Origin: Larix kaempferi
Lineage: Eukaryota > Streptophyta > Pinopsida > Pinales > Pinaceae
Length of the DNA stretch: 64,000 bases
NCBI GenBank assembly: GCA_027924585.1
Contig: BSBM01000092.1
Coordinates: 10,819,001 to 10,883,000, forward strand
Reading direction: 5' to 3'
The position numbers were made by a program, and so were the translations under genes. This document shows positions 45,015-56,491 of the stretch, piece after piece (within the stretch, counting starts at the first letter, position 1; each line of letters begins with the position of its first letter). The notes below the pieces were generated by a model. It did no database searches. It saw only the letters and a program-made list of their open reading frames with translations, and had not been told where the DNA came from.

Positions 45015-45324
45015 GGCCGCATTCAACTGGAAACTGTTGCTGCACATCTGGGCATTGCATACTGCTCTGTATGGACTGGAAACTGTTGCTGCACATCTGG
45101 GCACTGCATACTGCTCTGTATGGAAAAAATGGCTACATCGGTCAACAAATCCAAGTTTCCTAAGACTCAGTCATGGCATAATGATATACCGACTGCTCAT
45201 AAAATAGGAGTGATCCTGATATAGATGCTCATCTCAAGCATCTCAATGTAAAGGACTGGATGAAAAAAGGACTAGAATCCGATCTGAAGAATATGGTAGC
45301 CCAGCTACTATATATGTGATAACA
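45015..45324 (-). repeat. E element 3' LTR fragment
   Basis: Ends GTGATAACA at 45324 (plus reading), matching 26803, 59436 and 63648. It contains a tandem duplication of about 49 bp (45028-45123, 'ctggaaactgttgctgcac' unit) absent from the other E LTRs. Cut at 45015 by the H2 terminus. Confidence 0.82.
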
Positions 45325-45752
45325 TCTAGCTCCAGCTGGGACAAGTGCTCTGCTGAATAAAGCGCTTGAGAACCTCAGAATCTCTGGTCCTCATCACTCT
45401 GCTACTCATATCCTTGAACAATGCACTCTAGCTCTGTATCGACAAAATGTACTTGTTATCTGCAAAATGCCAAGAGCTATACCAAACTTGCAGACCGGTC
45501 GTCAGAACAATGCATGTATATACATAAGTCTTAAAATAACAATACTGAAATAAAATGTTGAAAGTAAAGACTAATCTACTAACATCACTTCAAAATTTAT
45601 TGTTTTGCAGGAACAGAAAAAAGGAAAACACTCAGGACTAACTATTCGGTTCCTACCTACTCTAACCTACCAGGCAAGCAAGAAGTCCAAGACTAGGTCA
45701 AGTCAGGGATATAATCCCTCAACTCTCTCTGGTTGACAGGAAGCAAGATACG

Positions 45753-46088
45753 TCATCCACTACCAATAGCTAGAAAGCACATGCCTCCAATACATCTCTC
45801 AACCGTGAGAGGTCCTACCCAAATGTCATCATCTTGTCCAAATCTGATATACAATAAGTGACTTGGGATGATGACTTGATCTCCAGAAGAAAATCTATTC
45901 ATGTTTACAGATCCAGGGATAACTTCGATATTGTGCACAGGAATTGGATGGATCTCAGCATGATTGCGAGGTTGTGGAGTGATAATTCTTGAGTTCCTCC
46001 TAGAAGGAACTGCATTAAACCTGGGTGAACCACCATCGATGGGAATAGCTACACTACCAACCAAGACTTCTCTAATATCTCTCCTCGT
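45753..46088 (-). pseudogene. Downstream part of the E polyprotein after a TAG stop
   Basis: In the same frame as the 893-codon frame upstream, separated only by the TAG at 46089-46091: ...NVDAQ-stop-TRRDIREV... It reads on to GDQVIIPSHLLYIRFGQDDDIWVGPLTVERC and stops at 45753. The GDxVxx...WVGPxxV pattern resembles the C-terminal end of Gypsy integrases, so it may be what remains after loss of RT and integrase. That assignment is tentative. Confidence 0.5.
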
Positions 46089-48977
46089 CTACTGAGCATC
46101 TACATTAGGCATCTCACTTTGAGGGTGAGTCACATACTTCGGCGTTTCCCCTACAGTCCAAAAATCTTTGTTTTCTTCCAAGGGCGGAGGCACATGTGAT
46201 ATATCATTACTACGGCTACTGCCTTCCCCTAAAGGAATTGGAATGCTCATGCTTTCTACCCTGTCTATTGGAGATTCTAAGTGAACAATTGAGGAACTAG
46301 GAATGTGAGAAGGATCATGATCTTGATGATTAGGTGCCTCATGTGGCAATAAAAATCTAGGGATGTGAGGATATGTAGATAAAGCATGATTGTGAGAAGG
46401 AGATGGTTGAAAAATAGTAAGATTGTTTAAATCAAAATATCCTTCAGGGGCATCGTTAATTAAAGCATCTTCTTGCCAACCCATTGAGTTGTCATGAACT
46501 GGCATCAAAACACCATCCTCTAGAGACATGTGAGACAAATGATCAGGAACATCAGAATAGTGGGATTCATTTACTTCGTCATCACTTTCCAACACAGGAG
46601 AAGGATGTGTTCCCTCAGAATGGTTTGCCCAAGGAAGAATATGTTCAAGTCCTTGTCTTTCTCTTTCCATATTATGATTAGTCAAAGAACGCCATTCATT
46701 AACAGTTCTTGGTATATGCTCACCACGTCTTATGTGATCAAAATCATCTACAACCTCAAGTGTTAGATTTTCATTAATTTGTTCTTCATTTATTTCACTA
46801 TTAAACTCTTGACCTTGAAGTTGACTTCTATTTCTCAATTCCCTCATTTCTTCAGATACTTCACTTAGATGCATTTCCAAATTTATTCTCCTAGCAAGTT
46901 CAGCTATCCCCTCCTCTTCTTCAAAAGAGTCAGTTTCTCCCATTACCATGAACACATTTTCAGATTGAGGTAATCCCCAAATTTCATCATCATTTATAAT
47001 CATGTTGGCCTTAGCACTATTCAAAAGTTCATCCCCATAAGTATTTTTAACCCCATCTTCAAAAGTTTCCAAAAGTTTATCAATGAATGGTTCTCTATTT
47101 ATTCGGATTAAAGCACCATCAGAATAAGGGACAGAGATATAAGATAAGTCCATCATAAGATATCCACCTAGACCAGCTGCCCACTTCCTAGATAAAAGCA
47201 TTCCATACGCTGAAGGAAAATCTATAACAACAACATCCATCATGGTGGATATGTCCAAGCATGCAAAAAGATCAGCCCTTAGGTTTTTTATCAAACCATA
47301 GGACTGTACACGTCTTGAATCAATCCCACAAACATTTCCATAAGGTCTGGTAACCTCCAAACCCATTTCCTTCATGACATGCAAAGGCATGACATTCATG
47401 GTGGCTCCAGAATCTAACATAGAATTGTGAAGGAGCACATTCTGAATGTGTAAGGTAAGGTAAAATGGAGGGTGACCACCATTTTTTCGTTCATAAATAG
47501 CAGACTGAATGTTGATGGGTGGATCCTTTTCAACTCTTCTAATTTCTTTCCCACTAAGACTCTGTATATGACATGATTCCAAAACAATCTCAGGAGTCTT
47601 CTTTTGGTTGATGCCTTCAAAAAACTCTTCTACTTGGCTTCTAACTGAAGGGACTTTCATTAATTCAATTATAGGGATATTACACATGATTTTGCCCAAC
47701 TCTTTCTTCATATCAATATTCAAATTATAATCACAAGGGGCAATTTTCTCTTCTTCCTTCTTATCTTCTTTAGTAGTATTACGTTTGTCGAGGAAAGAAG
47801 GTTGATTAGGATTATCACTACGTCGTTTATAGATTTGAAACATTGGTTGTTCATTTGGCTCAGGGAGGTTAATTGCACAACATGAGGAGCTTTGTTCATT
47901 ATCCAATTCATCTTGCTCTATTTCTTCTTCTTCTAAGAGCACTCTTCCGAAATCATCATCATATGATAGATCTTTGACTAAGTTGATGTTTTCGGGTTGC
48001 TCATCAGGGTAAGTGGTGTCTAAAGGTTCTTCTTCAACTTCGTCACACCAATTCACATTCTTTCTCTCAGAGTTTTCAGGAATTTCAGGATGCCTTCTAT
48101 CTCTCTCTCCCTCAGGCCTTCTATTGTTGTTCCAATAAGGTTTGGGGCCATAAGGATTCCTATACCTCTCAGACTCATGGGTCCTCATTACATCTTTAGT
48201 TAGGACAGTCAATTGCCTCATCATTTCTTGCATTGTTTCTAACGTGTCCTTTGTGCCCTTAGGCTCACTTACAGGTTCCTTGGCTTTTCGAAGTTTAGGA
48301 TCGGATCTAGGAGTGGATGGGAAATAATGATCAAAGAAGTTTTGTTTCCCCATGGATGCCGTGTTGGATTCAACAGTCTTAGCATTTAACTGTGCGGTCT
48401 TTAGGTCATTTGGATTCTTATCCTTTAAATGGTATCCAAGCCATCCTTCGAATGAGTTCAAATAATGGATAAGGATTGTTGGATCTTTCGGTTTAATGTC
48501 ATCTAGGATGTTAGCTACAGTCTTGTCAAATCTAAGGTTAAACTCATGGACTGTTTCATCCTCTTTCTTATTAATGTCAAAAAGTTGATGTAAGAGGAAT
48601 TTCCCATCTAACTTATGTGACCATTCACTAGTTAGCTTCGTGACAAAATTGTCATATCCATTAAGGGATGAAGCAGGTAACCGATCAAACCACTTCCGAG
48701 CATCTCCTTCCAAAGATACTAGAAGGCCCCTCATGAAGACATCTTCATCAGATGCTCCATATGCTTCCATATGTTCCCAGACTTTGTCTATGTGATCTTC
48801 TAGTTATAGCTGGAACTCCATCAAACTTGGGAACTTTTCCAAAATACTTTTCAGGCATGTCATGGGGGCTCCCTGGATTTGGGAAAAATCAAAAGGAGAA
48901 GCCTTAGCCTTTCTTCCAAAAATCCTAGGATTCTGTGGAGGATTGTTTTGGTTTCCACCAACGTTTGTACCTGCCAT
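46089..48977 (-). CDS. gag: E element gag-protease polyprotein, one internal TAA
   Basis: Probable start ATG 48977 (MAGTNVGGNQNNPP). After 57 codons there is a single in-frame TAA (48804-48806) between LMEFQL and LEDHIDKVWEHMEAYG. The frame is then open for 893 codons from the next ATG (48770). The Gag domain is MRGLLVSLEGDARKWFDRLP...FVTKLTSEW (about residues 9-51 of the 893) and then HEFNLRFDKTV. A retropepsin site SMLDSGATMNV (about residue 452; near 47405-47425) is followed by GMLLSRKWAAGLGGYLMMD, typical of plant Gypsy proteases. No CCHC knuckle is seen. The last 290 residues are acidic and proline-rich with no known domain. The stop could be a mutation or suppressible. The long open frame indicates recent activity. 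Confidence 0.82.
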
Positions 48978-49375
48978 TGGACTAGATGAATATGAAGGAG
49001 ATCCTAAAAGGTGACTCGGTGAAGAATTAGGATTAGAAATCTTCCAAAAGAAATTGGATGAGTTCTCTTTAATTTGTCTTCGGTTCCGAGTATAAGTTGT
49101 AGGGATTCCTTCAGAATTTGTTGGAAGATTTAAGAACTTAAGATTTATATGTTGGTTTCGATCCTCAATAGAGTCACAGGGTGGAGTCGTCAAGTGAACC
49201 ACACAAGTAATTCGCCGAAAATGTAAATATCGTAGGAGAGGTGAGATGAGTGAATTAAGATGATGATTGGAAAATTCTGAAATTGAAAATACAATCACCA
49301 AACCAAAATACCGGATGCGATAAGATATAAGATAACGCACGGACACTCGCAGACACCGAAGGTAAGCCTCTACCT
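48978..49375 (-). mobile_element. E element 5' untranslated leader
   Basis: About 400 bp between PBS and the likely gag start. The same frame stays open up to 49346, but the upstream residues look non-coding, so the ATG at 48977 is preferred. Confidence 0.55.
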
Positions 49376-49392
49376 CCCCGGCAATGGCACCA
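49376..49392 (-). other. E element primer binding site, tRNA-Asp-like
   Basis: Minus strand TGGTGCCATTGCCGGGG, three bases after the LTR end. It differs from the ALPHA PBS (TGGCGCCGTTGCCGGGG) at two positions. Confidence 0.85.
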
Positions 49393-50889
49393 AAATGTTA
49401 TCACACTACTTGTAGTTGCCCCTAAAGATGGATCCTATACAGGATGGTAGAGGGGATAGGCAACCAAAGAGGTGAACCACGAGAGCCTCGATTCCCAAAA
49501 GGATTGGTTGTCACACCAATCGAGGCACCCTTCACTTTATACTATCAAAGCCATAGATAGTAAAGGGGGCCACCCTGATCAACTCCCGACAGGAGAGATC
49601 TAACCCAATCACCAGATCAAGCTATATAGATAGGGTACGTAAGGTGACAGGTATAGAACCCTAGATTTAAGGAAATGAGATCACTGTGGAGGCTTAAGAA
49701 AGATAAGAATTGATGATGATTGATTAGACACAGTGACTTGACAATTAGGTATGATTCCAGGATTCAAGTGCTAGTACAAATGATCAAAATCAACTGCCTT
49801 GGGAAACCTGACCCTTAAAACAGGGAAAAATCCCCAAAGAGTAGATCTGAAGGTTTAGGATTTCTAGCACAGCTTGGATGAAGGATCTGACAATGTCAAA
49901 GCAAGCAAGCTCACAAACAGGGATCAAACGACAGGAAAACTAGTCAATCAAGGGAATGTGCAAGGGTTAAGAGACTAGTGCCTTGGGATTTAGGCCACGT
50001 GGAATCCTCCAACCATGACGTCTAGGAGAACCCACCTAGGGATATGCCAGAGCCTAAAAACCCAGAAATGGTTTTGCGGTAAACCAAATCGTTTCAGCCA
50101 GAGAATTTTCTGAAAGATTTGTAGTTAGTGTTTGAAAGTAAATGACAGATGGGTAGGTTAGAAGAATAATTTACATACCTTTCAAGCATACCTGAGTCAT
50201 GGAGATGATTGCTAGCATGTCGAGGATTGTTCCCGCAAAGATCAAATGAAGATTTGGTGCTTTATCTTGCCCACACGATTTGCCCAGTTCCACCAATGCG
50301 CCCTCCTCCTCCTGCCAAACAAAGGAAACGAAATCGATCAGTTGAGCAAGAATGAAGGTAAATACAAATGATGAAAATGATAACAGGAAGTAAAAGGTAC
50401 AAAGGCAATGATACTCCCTGAACCGGACGAAGAGAAAAGAAAGAGGCAAGGAGAGTCTCCTCAGCCGGTGCACCCCTCCTCCAATTCGACTTCTTCACAT
50501 GTAGATAAATGTGGAAAGATAGATATGCAAAATAATCACCAAGACCCTCAGTGCAAAGGAAGAACAGTTTAAATCAACATAACCAACATCCAAAACCAGA
50601 GCACAAGTATTTGCAAGAATATATTTTATTCCAGAAGCCAAGAGCCAAAAGTCCCTTTACAATGAGAGGGTCTCTCCTTTAAATAGCAATGGGAGAGACC
50701 AAAACCCTAACCACCTTTTTAATGAGTGGCTAAGATTAAAAGATACAATGTTCTAATCAACGGTTGAGATGAGCTCAACATAAGGTACATGGATCAACTC
50801 AAAAACATAGGAGGGCATCATAGTCAAATCGCCCTAGGGGGATGTTACCCCCTTTTTTGGCAAGGGTATCCATGAGTAAATTATTCAAA

Positions 50890-51455
50890 TGGTTGAAAGC
50901 TCTGCAGCAACCTATGCATTGCAGGAAGGTTCTCAGCCTTGTCGTGTTAGAATTCTTTTTCTATTCTTAATTCATGACAGAGCAGGACCTATGTTTCTTC
51001 AGCAGATCAAAACTTCAAGAGTTCTTTTAGAGACCAGGGGAAAGGAAGCATGCAGTCTCATCTTCTACAAACTGATTTTGATGGTAATTTAAAAAACAAT
51101 TTACTGTCCAGAAAATTCGGGGATGATGTCTGAGGATGAGTTCAGACGATGGAAAATGTCAAGATAAAGGAGCTTGTGAGCATGAATGTTAACTGCTTTT
51201 TAGTATGCCTTACTATCGATTGGGATCAGGTTGATGCTAACCTTTCTTCAAATATCGCAGTAGGGTTTTCAGATGGTTTAGTTTCAGTTGTTGGTTTGAG
51301 AGAAGTTCAGATGCAAATTTTACCAATATTTCGAAATACAAAGAGCCATAGGATGGGAATCTGCAGCATTCAGAATCGTCCAGAGCGGGAGAACTATATC
51401 ATCACTAGCAGCTATGACGAATGCTTGAGATTTCGGGATACAAAGGTTTAAATCC
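50890..51455 (+). pseudogene. Captured DPH7-like WD40 gene fragment
   Basis: Translation gives SSAATYALQEGSQPCR (about 50901-50948), LLQTDFDG, then CLTIDWDQ...SNIAVGFSDGLVSVVGL (about 51201-51300), and FRNTKSHRMGICSIQ...YIITSSYDECLRFRDTKV (about 51330-51450). This order matches the WD40 protein DPH7/WDR85 (diphthine methyl ester hydrolase, last steps of diphthamide formation on elongation factor 2): an N-terminal TYTLQEG motif, an SDG blade, and a HKMGVC...GSYDExLRxWD blade. Frameshifts, stops and an internal deletion after REVQMQ show a pseudogene. The joined blades without visible introns suggest capture from an RNA copy. It lies on the D1 sense strand about 50 bp after the element's 5' end. 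Confidence 0.68.
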
Positions 51456-52320
51456 CGATGGAACTATTGCAACACGATCTCTATTTTACACCATTGTTGA
51501 AAGAATTAGAACCAAGAAGGATGTATCATCATTTATGGCTCGCTTCGGGGTCATGGACATCCGCGGATTCAGAGGATCAATGAAGCTGTTCTTGACCCTG
51601 TTGTAGGTGACATCAGTGATTTGCAAAAGCAGAACTCAGCATTGATCAAAAGCCGCGATTCCTCTGTCTATCAATTGCTTCGAAGCTGCATTCGTCTCCA
51701 GTTTGAATGCCGATTAAAAAGTCCGTGACTCATTGAAACCGCCCACGCGGCAGTTTGGATCGGAGGCCACGAGGATCCGTGGGTAACAGCGGCAATCAAG
51801 GGCATATTTTAAATGATTTTTGGACCAGGTTGAAGACGTGATTTATACATAAAGCCAACGTGGAGATAAATCTGATTGATTTCACTGAAGTGTGAGGCCA
51901 TAAATCATGAAGCCAGGCCACTGCCAGGTGATAAGTCTTAAACGTCGATTGATTGATGCGGTGGTAATTCATGGTTCTGCCATTTTTATTTGCCACCACC
52001 TGTTCCCTAAATCGATGGATTCTAAAATCAAAAGTCGGGTTCAATAAAATAGCCCACGCAGTAGAGCTTAACATTGGTCAGAGGTCGCATCGATGAGACT
52101 CTTATCAGCCAAATCGTGGAGATTTGGACCTAAACGCCATTGACAGCCTGTAAACCGAATTCATTATTGGCGTGCAGATGGCGACCGAGCTTATCCTGTT
52201 CGCATCAGAAATCTTTTTAACCGACAGTTGCATGATTAATGGCCGACAGTTGCATGATTAATGGCCCACTGCTAGGTTGTTAAGATCGTGCTTATAACAA
52301 AATTCGACGGCGTGCGTTTT
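51456..52320 (+). mobile_element. D1 middle region, unidentified
   Basis: About 860 bp between the DPH7-like fragment and the first tandem unit. A 60-codon frame continues from the fragment (…SLFYTIVERIRTKKD…), and another short open stretch reads DPVVGDISDLQKQNSALIKS. Either could be more cargo, but I recognise neither. Confidence 0.4.
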
Positions 52321-53711
52321 GGCTCTCTAAAAAAGACGCCATGGATATTGACAGCCGATACCAATCAAAACAAAACTCGAGTTTCAGAAATTAGCCCGCA
52401 CACAAACAGAACTTAAGTCAGTAGTCAGATTTCATAGCTGGAGCATTTGACAGCTTAGGTGGAAGTCACGAATTTGGTTGTTACTAATTTAATGGGCCAC
52501 GAATCACTCATCAAATTGGAGCGGCCGTCATTCCTAGAATGCAATCTTATGAAAGCTCGATTCCCTGCTGTTTGCTATTACCTCTGCGTGAAAAGTATCA
52601 GGACTGGTGGAGCCCGTGTACCTGAAAACATTGACTCGAGCCTTTCTAATTGCATCGGGGTTTATTTTTATCACTAGCAGCCGATACATGGAGTTTGGGC
52701 AGCTGTCGACCCAGGATCACGTGTTCACTGTCAGCCGAAGGTGTAGCTGCTTGAGGATGTTTCCATTGATACGTGGAGCCTTGGAGCAGCAAGTTTTACA
52801 TTCGGTTGACCCACCTTTGCTTTGTCATCGTTGCTTGCCTATTTGCATGGAGACCCATCTCATGACTCACTCCAGAGCCTCAGCTGAGTGTTCGCTTTAA
52901 TAGAATCAACTGAATGATTTACTTTAGTTATGAAAACTCTGTTTAGATTTTAGTGGAGCTGAAAAGGGGGATCTCGCCCACCTTTTTGTCTTTTTATTTA
53001 TTATTTTATTCTAGAGCCTTTTTTGGCCTATAAAGAGGAGATCCTCTTTCATTGTAGGATGGAAAATTTTTGGGAGTTCTTCCCCAGACCTTAATAGAAA
53101 AATATCATGATGGGATTCTTTGGATAAATTGGGAATTCTTTCGCTCTTTGTTTGCCATTTTTATTTGTATGCCATCTTTCATTTTGTCTAAGGCAATACC
53201 TCTCTTAGCTCTTTGCTTTCGATTCTTAAGTTGGGATCATCTGAATAGAAGGCTAACAATCTAGCACAACTTTATTTGACCCATGTTTTTCTCTTAAGTT
53301 TTGCGGCTTTCAGGTATTCTCTAGTGCAACAGCTCTTAGTTGGTTACTACATTCATCTGGCAGCAAGGCCCTTTTAGAGTTCTCCTTTGACTCCATTCAC
53401 CCCTCTCTGATACTGGCACTGGTCTTTCCCTGAGGATTGATCTTCCTTTCTTTCCCATCACCCATCTAAAACTATCTTTTGTTACTTCCGTTTCTCTAAG
53501 GCAGCCTCTTCCATTCACCTTGCCCGTTACTGTACCTGCCTTAGCGATCCTATTATAGGGATACCCCCCTAGTGTTGGAGAAGATCCAACCTGAAGCGAA
53601 GAGGAGAGGAGTGTGGTGACATTGGCCTCTCTCCTGAGAGAGTTGTCACTCCAGCTGGTGTGTTGCATTTTGGGCTTTCAAACGACACGCATGCCATTTT
53701 GGAGGACAACA
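52321..53711 (+). repeat. D1 tandem 3' unit 1 (1,391 bp)
   Basis: Begins GGCTCTCTAAAAAAGACG and ends GAGGACAACA. It contains a TATA box (TATAAAGA, about 53029-53036) and 'cattgtaggatgg' after it. The 97- and 64-codon frames repeated in all three units are by-products of the duplication. Confidence 0.9.
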
Positions 53712-55099
53712 GGCTCTCTAAAAAAGATACCTTGGATATTGACAGCCGATACCAATCAAAACAAAGCTCGAGTTTCAGAAATTAGCTCGCACACAAACAG
53801 AACTTAAGTCAGTAGTCAGATTTCATAGCTGGAGCATTTGACAGCTAAGGTGGAAGTCACGAATTTGGTTGTTACTAATTTAATGGGCCACGAGTCACTC
53901 ATCAAATTGGAGCGGCCGTCATTGCCTAGAATGCAATCTTATGAAAGCTCGATTCCCTGCTGTTTGCTATTACCTCTGCGTGAAAAGTATCAGGACTGGT
54001 GGAGCCCGTGTACCTGAAAACATTGACTCGAGCCTTTCTAATTGCATCTGGGTTTATTTTTATCACTAGCAGCCGATACATGGAGTTTGGGCAGCTGTCG
54101 ACCCAGGATCACGTGTTCATTGTCAGCCGAAGGTGTAGCTGCTTGAGGATGTTTCCATTGATACGTGGAGCCTTGGAGCAGCAAGTTTTACATTCGGTCG
54201 ACCCACCTTTGCTTTGTCATCGTTGCTTGCCTATTTGCATGGAGACCCATCTCATGACTCACTCCAGAGCCTCAGCTGAGTGTTCGCTTTAATAGAATCA
54301 ACTGAATGATTTACTTTATTTATGCAAACTCTGTTTAGATTTTAGTGGAGCTGAAAAGGTGGATCTCACCCACCTTTTTGTCTTTTTATTTATTATTTTA
54401 TTCTAGAGCCTTTTTTGGCCTATAAAGAGATCCTCTTTCATTCTAGGATGGAAAATTTTTGGGAGTTCTTCCCCGGACCTTAATAGAAAAATATCATGAT
54501 GGGATTCTTTGGATAAATTGGGAATTCTTTCGCTCTTTGTTTGCCATTTTTATTTGTATGCCATCTTTCATTTTGTCTGAGGCAATACCTCTCTTAGCTC
54601 TTTGCTTTCGATTCTTAAGCTGGGATCATCTGAATAGAAGGCTAACAATCTAGCACAACTTTATTTGACCCATGTTTTTCTCTTAAGTTTTGCGGCTTTC
54701 AGGTATTCTCTAGTGCAACAGCTCTTAGTTGGTTACTACATTCATCTGGCAGCAAGGCCCTTTTAGAGTTCTCCTTTGACTCCATTCACCCCTCTCTGAT
54801 ACTGGCACTGGTCTTTCCCTGAGGATTGATCTTCCTTTCTTTCCCATCACCCATCTAAAACTATCTTTTGTTACTTCCGTTTCTCTAAGGCAGCCTCTTC
54901 CATTCACCTTGCCCGTTACTGTACCTGCCTTAGTGATCCTATTATAGGGATACCCCCTAGTGTTGGAGAAGAGCCAACCTAAAGCGAAGAGGAGAGGAGT
55001 GTGGTGACATTGGCCTCTCTCCTGAGAGAGTTGTCACTCCAGCTGGTGTGTTGCATTTTGGGCTTTCAAACGACACGCATGCCATTTCGGAGGACAACA
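53712..55099 (+). repeat. D1 tandem 3' unit 2 (1,388 bp)
   Basis: Near-identical to units 1 and 3 with scattered substitutions. TATA box near 54419-54426. Begins directly after the LTR terminus of unit 1. Confidence 0.9.
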
Positions 55100-56491
55100 G
55101 GCTCTCTAAAAAAGACGTCGTGGATATTGACAGCCGATACCAATCAAAACAAAGCTCGAGTTTCAGAAATTAGCCCGCACACAAACAGAACATAAGTCAG
55201 TAGTCAGATTTCATAGCTGGAGCATTTGACAGCTTAGGTGGAAGTCACGATATTGGTTGTTACTAATTTAATGGGCCACGAGTCACTCATCAAATTGGAG
55301 CGGTCGTCATTGCCTAGAATGCAATCTTATGAAAGCTCGATTCCCTGCTGTTTGCTATTACCTCTGCGTGAAAAGTATCAGGACTGGTGGAGCCCGTGTA
55401 CCTGAAAACATTGACTCAAGCCTTTCTAATTGCATCGGGGTTTATTTTTATCACTAGCAGCCGATACATGGAGTTTGGGCAGCTGTCGACCCAGGATCAC
55501 GTGTTCACTGTCAGCCGAAGGTGTAGCTGCTTGAGGATGTTTCGATTGATACGTGGAGCCTTGGAGCAGCAATTTTTACATTCGGTTGACCCACCTTTGC
55601 TTTGTCATCGTTGCTTGCCTATTTGCATGGAGACCCATCTCATGACTCACTCCAGAGCCTCAGCTGAGTGTTCGCTTTAATAGAATCAACTGAATGATTT
55701 ACTTTAGTTATGCAAACTCTGTTTAGATTTTAGTGGAGCTGAAAAGGTGGATCTCACCCACCTTTTTGTCTTTTTATCTATTATTTTATTCTAGAGCCTT
55801 TTTTGGCCTATAAAGAGGAGATCCTCTTTCATTGTAGGATGGAAAAATTTTGGGAGTTGTTCCCCAGACCTTAATAGAAAAATATCATGATGGGATTCTT
55901 TGGATAAATTGGGAATTCTTTTGCTCTTTGTTTGCCATTTTTATTTGTATGCCATCTTTCATTTTGTCTGAGGCAATACCTCTCTTAGCGCTTTGCTTTC
56001 GATTCTTAAGCTGGGATCATCTGAATAGAAGGATAACAATCTAGCACAACTTTATTTGACCCATGTTTTTCTCTTAAGTTTTGCGGCTTTCAGGTATTCT
56101 CTAGTGCAAGAGCTCTTAGTCGGTTACTACATTCATCTGGTAGCAAGGCCCTTTTAGAGTTCTCCTTTGACTCCATTCACCCCTCTCTGATACTGGCACT
56201 GGTCTTTCCCTGAGGATTGATCTTCCTTTCTTTCCCATCACCCATCTAAAACTATCTTTTGTTACTTCTGTTTCTCTAAGGCAGCCTCTTCCATTCACCT
56301 TGCCCGTTATTGTACCTGCCTTAGCGATCCTATTATAGGGATACCCCCCTAGTGTTGGAGAAGAGCCAACCTGAAGCGAAGAGGAGAGGAGTGTGGTGAC
56401 ATTGGCCTCTCTCCTGAGAGAGTTGTCACTCCAGCTGGTGTGTTGCATTTTGGGCTTTCAAACGACACGCATGCCATTTCGGAGGACAACA
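55100..56491 (+). repeat. D1 tandem 3' unit 3 (1,392 bp)
   Basis: Third copy, ending at the real right boundary of D1. TATA box near 55809-55816. Confidence 0.9.

Larger units (their letters stand above)
50843..56491 (+). mobile_element. D-family LTR-like element (D1) with host-gene cargo and a triplicated 3' end
   Basis: A 5,649-bp insertion in the E 5' LTR with perfect GGGGA duplications (50838-50842, 56492-56496). It starts TGTTACCCCC and ends GAGGACAACA. The order is a short 5' terminal block, a DPH7-like fragment (50890-51455), unidentified sequence (51456-52320), and three head-to-tail units of about 1.39 kb, each ending at the LTR terminus. It has no gag or pol. The empty site is visible at about 61145-61170 in E4 ('cgccctagggggacgtccc'). 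Confidence 0.88.

Noticed and set aside
46089-49346. Integrated pararetrovirus (Caulimoviridae) as the source of the gag-protease frame
   Set aside because: True LTRs with TG/CA ends and a tRNA-Asp-type PBS are present, and no movement protein or coat zinc finger is visible.
52607-55680. A 97-codon frame present three times, looking like a gene family
   Set aside because: It follows the D1 unit triplication; it has no recognisable domain and is probably non-coding.
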